Source: Ignavibacteriota bacterium
Lineage (GTDB): Bacteria; Bacteroidota; Ignavibacteria; Tepidaquicellales; Tepidaquicellaceae
Direction: 5' to 3'
Length of the DNA stretch: 12,376 nucleotides
Assembly (NCBI GenBank): GCA_003158365.1
Contig: PMIW01000056.1
Coordinates: 1-12,376 of the forward strand
Shown in pieces: positions 7,822 to 12,376 of this stretch. How positions within the stretch are numbered: the stretch's first letter is position 1; every line of letters starts with the position of its first letter. The notes under the pieces were generated by a model that had not been told where the DNA came from, made no database searches, and worked only from the letters and a program-made list of their open reading frames with translations. A program made the position numbers and the translations under genes.

Positions 7822-7850
7822 AAAATAATTTATTTACTCTTTATATTCAA
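7822..7850 (-). promoter_or_regulatory. Candidate sigma70-like promoter for the minus-strand operon
   Basis: Read on the minus strand, TTGAAT (7850-7845) is followed after 17 bp by TATTTT (7827-7822), 20 nt upstream of the lipoprotein ATG at 7801. This would be the natural promoter position for the nine-gene run. In such AT-rich DNA a match of this quality can occur by chance, and the organism may use a different promoter consensus, so it is a weak call. Confidence 0.25.
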
Positions 7851-7868
7851 TTGATTATTTGTTAGTTA

Positions 7869-7917
7869 AAGATTTATAAGATTATAAGATTCTTAAGATT
7901 CATAAGATTGGAAGATT
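7869..7917. repeat. Short tandem array of AAGATT (8-9 bp period)
   Basis: The hexamer AAGATT occurs six times, beginning at 7869, 7878, 7886, 7895, 7904 and 7912, with steps of 9, 8, 9, 9 and 8 bases. The intervening 2-3 bases are mostly TAT, AT, CTT, CAT and GG, so the longer unit is close to TATAAGATT. It lies about 20 bp upstream of the candidate -35 of the minus-strand operon. It could be a cluster of regulator sites, a slippage-prone repeat or neutral low-complexity sequence. Confidence 0.75.
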
Positions 7918-8041
7918 GAAAAGTCAATAAAGATATGGTTAAAGTTTTTAATTTAACATCTGGCATTTAACATTTTATATGATGCATATTAACTTGATAA
8001 AAGAGTTGGTAAATATTAATTTAAATGTTATTTATGACATA

Positions 8042-8097
8042 AACTTTTAACTAAATAGCCAAATCTGTTAAAAATTTGACTATTTAAACAAAAAGTT
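8042..8097. repeat. Long imperfect palindrome upstream of the 8118 gene
   Basis: TAAATAGCCAAAT (8052-8064) pairs with ATTTGACTATTTA (8074-8086) over 13 positions with a single C/A mismatch, around a 9-base centre. An outer pair, AACTTTT (8042-8048) and AAAAGTT (8091-8097), extends the symmetry after a short internal loop. In a minus-strand transcript the one mismatch becomes a G-U pair. No U-run follows on either side, so a terminator is unlikely. It may be a regulator site, a leader hairpin or a relic of a small inverted-repeat element. Confidence 0.7.
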
Positions 8098-8117
8098 ATG
8101 CCGGATTAAATGCAAAA

Positions 8118-8750
8118 ATGCGGATAATTATAATTATCGTTAATATTACAGTGTTTCTGATGACCGGGCTTTTGCATTCTCAGAATGTAAAGGACGATAT
8201 TTTTAAATCCAATCACGATATTTATATAGGGCTGATAAATAAAAATCTCGATGTTCTGGAAAATAAATTTGTTCTGCTTGGAAAAGAAAAAATTTATTGC
8301 ATAGGAATAAGCGGAAACCGGAATAATGCTGATTTTCTTTATAAAGCAATAAAACAGAAGCTTTATAATTTCAGGATTATCTCGGAATCCGATTCTTCAA
8401 GTTCGGATTATAAGGTTTTATTTGAAAATGTGAAGTTCGGGACGGCATATGATAAGATATCCGGTTCGGTATTAAGAAACAGAATAGTCGAAAGGCAGAT
8501 TGAATTATCTTATAAATGCATAATAAAAAGTAAAGGTAATGACAGTTTAGTATTCAATAACAGTATTCACGATATAAATAAAGACGAATTCTATCTGGAT
8601 AAAATTGATGATGTCGAAAAAGGTGATTATGATTTTTTAAAAGGTACATTGCCTGACAGGAGTCTTTTTGACAGGTTGCTGATACCGGGAATTGTGGTCC
8701 TGACTTCGGCGGCAACAATAATTTTGTTTTTTATAATAAGAAGTAAATAA
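8118..8750 (+). CDS. Unknown secreted protein with C-terminal membrane anchor
   Basis: A 210-residue protein I do not recognise. It begins with a hydrophobic stretch (MRIIIIIVNITVFLMTGLLHSQ) that looks like a signal peptide cleaved near residue 20-22. A mixed alpha/beta domain of about 160 residues follows. Near the end, residues about 187-207 (RLLIPGIVVLTSAATIILFF) form a clear membrane span followed only by IIRSK. The expected topology is a periplasmic domain held in the inner membrane by its C-terminus. The central part (KIYCIGISGN, 58-67; VLFENVKFGTAYDK, 100-113; RQIELSYKCIIKSKG, 126-140) has alternating strand patterns but no motif I can name. ATG at 8118 is the start that preserves the signal peptide; an ATG at 8110 is out of frame. 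It precedes bamD by 28 nt and is probably co-transcribed, which hints at an envelope role. Confidence 0.72.
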   Translation: MRIIIIIVNITVFLMTGLLHSQNVKDDIFKSNHDIYIGLINKNLDVLENKFVLLGKEKIYCIGISGNRNNADFLYKAIKQKLYNFRIISESDSSSSDYKVLFENVKFGTAYDKISGSVLRNRIVERQIELSYKCIIKSKGNDSLVFNNSIHDINKDEFYLDKIDDVEKGDYDFLKGTLPDRSLFDRLLIPGIVVLTSAATIILFFIIRSK

Positions 8751-8778
8751 TAATAATTTTTTAAGAATTAATAATTTA

Positions 8779-9543
8779 ATGAAAAAACTACGCATTTTAA
8801 ATTATCTCACGATTCTGATTTTAATGTCGGTGATTTATTCCTGTTCATCTTCGGATAAAAGTGATATCAAAACTGATGACCCTGATAAGGCAATGACGAT
8901 GGCAATGAAGAATTACAATAAAAAAGATTATCTTCAGGCAATCGAGGACTTCTCTTTAATCAAGATAAAATTTTCGGGAACTAAAGTTGCTGACAAAGCC
9001 CAGTTTTATCTTGCAATGTGTTACTATAACAGGAAAGAATACATCCTTGGCGCATCCGAATTTGAAAATCTTTTAAAGAACTATTCCACCAGTCCCTTTG
9101 CAATACAGGGGAGGTATCAGCTTGCATTGTGCTATTACGGGCTGTCACCGGATTTTTCTCTTGACCAGACTTATACAAAATATGCAATATCCGAATTTCA
9201 GAATTTTCTTGAACTGTTTCCTAATGATAAGTTAGCCGCCGATGCCGAACAAAAAATAAATGAATTGAAAAACAAACTTGCGTATAAGCAGTATAGGAGC
9301 GCCGAACTTTACATGACAATGGATGATTATAAAGCGGCGATTTATTATTATGAAAGTGTTTTGCAGGATTATTTTGATACAGACTGGGCCGACGATGCGC
9401 TATACGGTAAAATACAGGCATTGCTGAAAAAGAAAAAACCCGGGGATGCGCTTAAGGAAATTGACAGGTTCGAGAAAAAATTTCCGAAGAGCGAATATTT
9501 AAGCAGGGTTGAAAAAATTAAAGACAGTCTCAAAAACCTATGA
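8779..9543 (+). CDS. bamD: Outer membrane assembly lipoprotein BamD (YfiO family)
   Basis: BamD is the lipoprotein partner of BamA in the complex that folds beta-barrel proteins into the outer membrane; it sits on the periplasmic face of that membrane. The 254-residue protein has a signal peptide ending in the lipobox IYSC (C22). Tetratricopeptide-type helices follow: AMTMAMKNYNKKDYLQAIEDF (38-58), ADKAQFYLAMCYYNRKEYILG (71-91), FAIQGRYQLALCYY (107-120), YAISEFQNFLELFPND (135-150), SAELYMTMDDYKAAIYYYESVL (174-195) and a last pair (DDALYGKIQALL, 205-216; DALKEIDRFEKKFPKS, 223-238). Length, order and the repeated F-P/Y-x-x-S loops fit BamD well; a general TPR lipoprotein is the only alternative. 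Its TGA stop overlaps the next start as ATGA (9540-9543), so the thioesterase is translationally coupled. Confidence 0.88.
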   Translation: MKKLRILNYLTILILMSVIYSCSSSDKSDIKTDDPDKAMTMAMKNYNKKDYLQAIEDFSLIKIKFSGTKVADKAQFYLAMCYYNRKEYILGASEFENLLKNYSTSPFAIQGRYQLALCYYGLSPDFSLDQTYTKYAISEFQNFLELFPNDKLAADAEQKINELKNKLAYKQYRSAELYMTMDDYKAAIYYYESVLQDYFDTDWADDALYGKIQALLKKKKPGDALKEIDRFEKKFPKSEYLSRVEKIKDSLKNL

Positions 9544-10004
9544 AGACAGTAAAAGAATCTCAGGTAGAAATGGTTGAACTCGTATTGCCTAACGATACCA
9601 ATATACTCGGTAATCTGCTGGGAGGCAGGCTGATGCACTGGATTGATATTTCAGGAGCTCTTGCAGCCTCAAGGCATTGCAATAATGTTGCCGTAACGGC
9701 TCAGGTTGATAAACTGCAGTTCCATCTGCCTGTAGAACTCGGTGATATAGTCAGGCTGAAAGCTTCCGTTAACAGGACATTCACGACTTCGATGGAAGTG
9801 GGAGTTAAAGTCGAAGTTGAAAAAATAAAAACGGGAAAAACTTTCCATTCCAACAGCGCATATCTGACTTTTGTAAATGTCGATGGTGAAACCAAAAAAC
9901 CTATACCTGTACCCGGTATAATTCCTGAAACAGACGAGGAAAAAAGAAGATTTGAAGAAGCATTGAAAAGAAGAATGAGCAGGTTAAAGCAAAATGCTGA
10001 TTAA
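9540..10004 (+). CDS. Acyl-CoA thioesterase, hotdog fold (YciA/ACOT type)
   Basis: The protein of 154 residues is a hotdog-fold thioesterase that should hydrolyse acyl-CoA to free acid and CoA in the cytosol. The signature is near the N-terminus: PNDTNILGNLLGGRLMHWID (17-36), with N21 and the catalytic-type D36, then SGALAASRHCN leading into the hotdog helix. Strands VAVTAQVDKLQFHLPVELGDIV and the VEVEKIKTGKTFHSNSAYLTFV segment (101-122) match YciA/BACH-type enzymes. After residue about 130 a charged helix (ETDEEKRRFEEALKRRMSRL) forms a typical tail. Chain-length preference is unknown. ATG at 9540 overlaps the bamD stop; the stop is 2 nt before the ABC ATPase start. Linkage to bamD may reflect a wider envelope/lipid theme but is not diagnostic. 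Confidence 0.87.
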   Translation: MKTVKESQVEMVELVLPNDTNILGNLLGGRLMHWIDISGALAASRHCNNVAVTAQVDKLQFHLPVELGDIVRLKASVNRTFTTSMEVGVKVEVEKIKTGKTFHSNSAYLTFVNVDGETKKPIPVPGIIPETDEEKRRFEEALKRRMSRLKQNAD

Positions 10005-10006
10005 TT

Positions 10007-10642
10007 ATGGACAGCATTAATTTAATATGTAAAGACATATCGAAGAAATATAACGGCAAGGTAATATTTAAAAATGTAAACATTAATCTCACCGAAAAAT
10101 CTTCCCTTGTTGTTACGGGAAGAAACGGAAGCGGTAAATCAACACTGCTTAAAGTAATATCCCAACTGATAAGGCTCGATAAGGGGAGCATTGAACTGAG
10201 TGTGAACAGTGAAAAAATTTCAAAAGAAAAGTATTATACAAGAATAGGATTTTTCTCTCCTTATATAAATTTGTATGATGAACTTACAGGACGGGAGAAT
10301 CTCGATTTTTTTTATGACTTAAAAGTTGCTAATAAAAACGAAAAGCCGGAAAAAATAAAATTCCTTCTTGAAAAAGTCGGCCTATATAGCAGGAGGGAAG
10401 ATTTAATCAGGAACTATTCATCCGGAATGAGACAGAGGCTGAAACTCGCATTTTCAGTCCTGAATAATCCTCAACTGCTCCTGATGGACGAGCCCCGCAC
10501 AAACCTGGATGAAGAGGGGATTTCAGTTATATACAGGATTGCACAAGAGCAAAAAGAAAGAGGAATCCTCATACTTGCCACTAATGAAGCCGAAGACACT
10601 GCTCTCTGCAGTTCAAACCTCAATATAGAGGAATATAAATAG
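10007..10642 (+). CDS. ABC transporter ATPase, CcmA-like, with altered H- and Q-loops
   Basis: A 211-residue single ABC domain, close to CcmA, the cytochrome c maturation exporter ATPase, in size and style. Walker A is GRNGSGKST (38-46), the signature YSSGMRQRLKLA (137-148), Walker B LLLMDEP (157-163) and the D-loop RTNLD (164-168). Two usual residues are missing: the H-loop histidine is N193 (ILATNEAED) and the Q-loop region reads IGFFSPYINLYDELTG (80-95) with serine where glutamine is usual. I recall SPY-x-x-LY and ATNE variants in CcmA-like proteins of Bacteroidota/Chlorobiota, so these may be subfamily features rather than decay. E162 is intact, so ATP hydrolysis remains plausible. No membrane partner (CcmB) follows, so the cargo is unknown. 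ATG at 10007 is 2 nt after the thioesterase stop; it ends the unit beginning at 8118. Confidence 0.85.
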   Translation: MDSINLICKDISKKYNGKVIFKNVNINLTEKSSLVVTGRNGSGKSTLLKVISQLIRLDKGSIELSVNSEKISKEKYYTRIGFFSPYINLYDELTGRENLDFFYDLKVANKNEKPEKIKFLLEKVGLYSRREDLIRNYSSGMRQRLKLAFSVLNNPQLLLMDEPRTNLDEEGISVIYRIAQEQKERGILILATNEAEDTALCSSNLNIEEYK

Positions 10643-10650
10643 TGTTAGTT

Positions 10651-10679
10651 AATAAAAACCTGTGTAATTTTATTTTTTT
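10651..10679 (+). terminator. Weak candidate intrinsic terminator after the ABC ATPase
   Basis: AATAAAA (10651-10657) can pair with TTTTATT (10668-10674) around a 10-base loop, and a run of T continues to 10679. The stem is all A-T and only 7 bp, so it would be weak, but its place right after the stop and before the palindrome region fits the end of the upstream unit. Confidence 0.35.
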
Positions 10680-10697
10680 ACTAAGATTATTTATATC

Positions 10698-10726
10698 TTG
10701 ATTTAAAAAATAATTCTAATTAGATT
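10698..10726 (+). promoter_or_regulatory. Candidate promoter for the OB-fold gene
   Basis: TTGATT (10698-10703) and TAGATT (10721-10726) are separated by 17 bp and each match the sigma70 hexamers at four of six positions. The predicted start site, near 10733, falls inside the 28-bp palindrome that begins at 10725. The match is modest and AT-rich chance hits are likely; the geometry with the palindrome is what makes it worth noting. Confidence 0.35.
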
Positions 10727-10752
10727 AATTATGAGCATATGCTCATAATTAA
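10725..10752. promoter_or_regulatory. Perfect 28-bp palindrome, likely operator
   Basis: The left half is TTAATTATGAGCAT (10725-10738) and the right half (10739-10752) is its exact reverse complement, with no spacer. The G/C-containing core, ATGAGCATATGCTCAT, is unlike the plain AT-rich surroundings. It ends 12 bp before the ATG at 10765 and overlaps the candidate -10 and start site, the classic place for a repressor dimer. A symmetric DNA-binding site explains it better than an RNA hairpin, since there is no loop and no T-run. I recall similar GAGCATATGCTC palindromes near genes for DUF134 and NifX-like proteins in anaerobes, but could not verify this. Confidence 0.72.
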
Positions 10753-10764
10753 ATAAAAATAAAA

Positions 10765-11232
10765 ATGAAATCTTTATTTTTAACTTTAGCAATTTTATTT
10801 ATTGCAACCTCAGGTTTTGCTCAAAGAGCAAATAAACAGTGGGGCAACGAAAATGTTCAAACGATTTCGGGCACAATTTATGATAATTCACGTCCGACAA
10901 GTTACATGAAAACTGACGACGGAACTTATTATAAGATTCATCTCGGACCTATCTGGTACTGGAATGATAATAATTATAGTTTATCACTTTCCGATGCAAC
11001 AATAAAAGGAAATGTGAAAACTATAAAAGGGGAATATCATTTATTTCCTTTTACAATCGAACAAGGCGGAACCAAGATAATATTAGCTGATGATAATGGT
11101 GTCCCCAAATGGGGTAACAGTAAAGGTAGAAATAACGAAATGCAAAATGGTAATGGTTATGGACGGGGTAACGGAAATTGCTGTAGAAACGGTAATGGAA
11201 ACGGCTGGGGTAATTGCTGGAGAAACAAATAG
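10765..11232 (+). CDS. Secreted probable OB-fold protein with Asn/Gly/Cys tail
   Basis: The 155-residue product has a clear signal peptide, MKSLFLTLAILFIATSGFAQ, cleaved near A19-Q20. Residues about 30-112 look like a small beta barrel: VQTISGTIYD (31-40), a turn, GTYYKIHLGPIWYW (53-66), a strand around DATIKGNVKTIKGEYHLFPF (77-96) and TKIILADDNGVPKWG (103-117). The pattern of a K-I-H-L-G-P-x-W strand and a closing G-x-P-x-W is one I associate with exported OB-fold proteins of unknown role in anaerobic bacteria; this is recall, not a search. The tail (118-155) is low complexity, NGNG-type repeats with C139-C140 and C151, which could bind metal or form disulfides. ATG at 10765 is 12 bp after the palindrome. 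It is followed by a hairpin and the 4Fe-4S membrane protein gene. Confidence 0.78.
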   Translation: MKSLFLTLAILFIATSGFAQRANKQWGNENVQTISGTIYDNSRPTSYMKTDDGTYYKIHLGPIWYWNDNNYSLSLSDATIKGNVKTIKGEYHLFPFTIEQGGTKIILADDNGVPKWGNSKGRNNEMQNGNGYGRGNGNCCRNGNGNGWGNCWRNK

Positions 11233-11265
11233 TATTAAATAAAACTCTATGAACCTAACATTTTG

Positions 11266-11296
11266 AACCACTGTAATATTTAATATTACAGTGGTT
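11266..11296. terminator. Strong hairpin between the OB-fold and 4Fe-4S genes
   Basis: AACCACTGTAATATT (11266-11280) and AATATTACAGTGGTT (11282-11296) are exact reverse complements around a single base. In RNA this gives a stem of about 13-14 bp with a small loop. On the plus strand the next bases are ATTAAAAAAATC, not a T-run, so it is not a textbook terminator; on the minus strand it is followed by CAAAATG. It may end or attenuate transcription, protect the upstream 3' end, or be a regulator site for the next gene, whose start is 22 bases further on. Confidence 0.6.
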
Positions 11297-11317
11297 ATTA
11301 AAAAAATCTTATTTTAA

Positions 11318-12235
11318 TTGCATATAACATTAAAGCGAAAGTTTTTTATAACATTCTTACTTTTACTAATTCCTGTGCTACTTCTTGCACAAGAACACGA
11401 AAATATGAGGCAAGGAAATAATTTTCTTGGTTTTATATTTTCAGTAAAGTACATTGCAGTTTATTTGTTTGCAGGAATTTCAATTTTAACTTTATGGGTT
11501 TCAAAATTTAGCAGAAAAACCAGAACTATTATCATATCGACATCTTTCCTGTTGTTCGGAGTATTGCCCTTGTTTGCGCATTATCTTTTCATTACTCCTT
11601 CGCCTGTATGTGCAACAACCAAGCCCTTTTTATTTGGTTTAAAACCTCAATTTCTGGCCACTCTATCAGCTGTTGGTGTTTTGTCTTTGATAAGTGTAAA
11701 GGGATTTTGTTCTACTGCATGTCCGGTCGGAGGATTACAGGAATTGATTTATAAAATCCCGCTATTTAGAAAATTTAAAATACCTTTTAAAATTTCTAAT
11801 TCTGTCAGAATTGGGTTATTCGTACTATTCATAATAGTCGCTTTTGTTTATAAAACCTCAACATATTATTATTATAATTTATTTGATCTTATTCACTGGG
11901 ATTTCAATATGCCTGTTTTGGATTTAATTGAATTTGTTGTTTTTCTTGCTCTGATTTTGGCTGCGAGTATTATATTATTTAAACCGTTTTGTTATTTAAT
12001 TTGTCCTATGGGTCTTTTCACCTGGTTTCTCGAGCATTTTTCATTTCTCAAAATCAGAATTAATAAAGAAAAATGTAATGGATGCGGAGTATGCGAAAAG
12101 AAGGCTCCCTGCTCATCTGTAAATGCAATCGTTAATGAAAAATTAATCAAAGGAGATTGCCACTTATGCGGAGAGTGCATAGCATCATGCAAATATGGTG
12201 CTCTGTACTATGGTGGACCGGGAAATGCTAAATAG
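11318..12235 (+). CDS. NapH/CcoG-like polytopic membrane 4Fe-4S protein
   Basis: A 305-residue membrane protein with two C-terminal ferredoxin clusters, related to NapH/CcoG/YccM-type electron carriers. It starts with a signal-anchor-like segment (KRKFFITFLLLLIPVLLLAQ) and has further spans near 40-60, 70-90, 108-127, 164-181 and 200-221. Two C-x3-C-P motifs sit at the membrane boundary: C131/C135 (FCSTACPVGG) and C225/C229 (FCYLICPMGL), typical of this family. C98 in PSPVCATTKPF is also notable. The soluble tail binds iron-sulfur clusters through C253, C256, C259, C265 (the last spacing is five residues, not the usual three) and C281, C284, C287, C291. The start is TTG at 11318: an in-frame TAA lies immediately before it and the next ATG (residue 30) would remove the first span. 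It probably passes electrons across or along the inner membrane; the partner is unknown, with the OB-fold protein the nearest candidate. Confidence 0.88.
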   Translation: MHITLKRKFFITFLLLLIPVLLLAQEHENMRQGNNFLGFIFSVKYIAVYLFAGISILTLWVSKFSRKTRTIIISTSFLLFGVLPLFAHYLFITPSPVCATTKPFLFGLKPQFLATLSAVGVLSLISVKGFCSTACPVGGLQELIYKIPLFRKFKIPFKISNSVRIGLFVLFIIVAFVYKTSTYYYYNLFDLIHWDFNMPVLDLIEFVVFLALILAASIILFKPFCYLICPMGLFTWFLEHFSFLKIRINKEKCNGCGVCEKKAPCSSVNAIVNEKLIKGDCHLCGECIASCKYGALYYGGPGNAK

Positions 12236-12261
12236 ATAAAACTGATATTATAAAAACATAT

Positions 12262-12376
12262 TTATTCTTTACTTAAAATCGCTATATGTGAAGTCGGCGG
12301 ATTATTCTTAATATCTATTATAAATTTAAAATCAGACTGCTGAGCTAATCCCTTTATTCCTCCTTTTTTCAGATAT
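12262..12376 (-). CDS. C-terminal end of an unidentified convergent gene (partial)
   Basis: Read on the minus strand from the right edge, an open frame (codons in phase with base 12375) runs for 37 residues, starting YLKKGGIKGLAQQSDFKF and ending HIAILSKE, then stops with TAA at 12264-12262. The frame is open to the window edge and the composition is ordinary for a folded protein: a helix-like start, a strand FKFIIDI, a turn KNNPPTS and a last strand HIAIL. The other minus frame hits a stop within 15 codons. I do not recognise the family. It converges on the 4Fe-4S gene with 26 bases between stops, where I see no clear terminator. Confidence 0.6.
   Translation of the reverse strand, partial: YLKKGGIKGLAQQSDFKFIIDIKNNPPTSHIAILSKE

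Larger units (their letters stand above)
7802..8117. other. Divergent intergenic region (316 bases)
   Basis: A non-coding region between the divergently read lipoprotein and the unknown gene at 8118. It is very AT-rich and holds, from left to right: a possible minus-strand promoter near 7822-7850, six AAGATT repeats at 7869-7917, a nonamer ATTTAACAT repeated at 7951-7959 and 7965-7973, and a long imperfect palindrome centred near 8069. I see no convincing open reading frame or RNA gene in it. It should carry the control sites for both the large minus-strand operon and the plus-strand unit. Confidence 0.7.

Noticed and set aside
7449..7865. Plus-strand 138-residue open frame
   Set aside because: It is antisense to the lipoprotein; its Ser/Phe/Leu-rich content is the mirror of Lys/Glu-rich codons.
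7869..7917. CRISPR-like repeat array
   Set aside because: The unit is only 8-9 bp, there are no unique spacers and no cas genes are nearby.
8042..8097. Terminator between divergent units
   Set aside because: Both flanking genes read away from it, so there is no transcript to end there.
10574..10642. ABC ATPase as truncated or decayed
   Set aside because: All core motifs up to the D-loop are intact, the length is normal for CcmA, and the N193 variant seems to be shared by a subfamily.
10725..10752. Palindrome as an intrinsic terminator for the ABC gene
   Set aside because: It has no loop spacer and no T-run, and it lies next to a start codon rather than a stop.
11992..12192. Minus-strand open frame inside the 4Fe-4S gene
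   Set aside because: It is antisense to the cysteine motifs, and its His/Cys content is simply the complement of those codons.

Overview
The window reads as an AT-rich chromosome segment from a Gram-negative (diderm) bacterium. The best guess is the Bacteroidota/Chlorobiota/Ignavibacteriota (FCB) group. Reasons: a BshA-type bacillithiol synthesis gene, a BamD outer-membrane assembly lipoprotein, other lipoproteins with a clear lipobox, a heptosyltransferase-family (GT9) enzyme, and folK next to a deoxynucleoside kinase. Few genes have a strong Shine-Dalgarno sequence. The phylum is an inference; no rRNA or tRNA gene is present to settle it.

Layout. (1) 54-485 (+): OsmC/Ohr-type thiol protein, exactly abutting the convergent bshA. 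(2) 7801-486 (-): a tightly packed nine-gene run, in transcription order lipoprotein, sucD, folB, folK, deoxynucleoside kinase, a 62-residue membrane peptide, GT9 glycosyltransferase, ppx/gppA and bshA. Gaps are -1 to 20 nt except the last (80 nt), so it is probably one long operon mixing central metabolism, folate, nucleotide salvage, envelope sugar, polyphosphate/(p)ppGpp and bacillithiol functions. Four consecutive genes in it (folB, folK, dNK, small membrane protein) start with TTG. (3) 7802-8117: a divergent intergenic region with a run of AAGATT repeats and a long imperfect palindrome. (4) 8118-10642 (+): an unknown signal-peptide/C-terminal-anchor protein, bamD, a YciA-like acyl-CoA thioesterase and a CcmA-like ABC ATPase; the last three are overlapping or 2 nt apart. 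(5) 10643-12235 (+): an apparently separate two-gene unit. A perfect 28-bp palindrome lies over the likely transcription start of a secreted, probably OB-fold protein with an Asn/Gly/Cys tail. A strong hairpin follows, then a polytopic NapH/CcoG-like 4Fe-4S membrane protein starting at TTG. (6) 12262-12376 (-): the C-terminal 37 residues of an unidentified convergent gene.

Most of the window is housekeeping. The part most likely to hold something little described is region 5: a palindromic operator-like site, a secreted OB-fold/Cys-tail protein and a membrane ferredoxin that could form a small redox or metal-handling module. Other oddities are a 35-residue lysine-rich tail on SucD, an ABC ATPase lacking the usual H-loop histidine and Q-loop glutamine, and the divergent palindrome at about 8042-8097.
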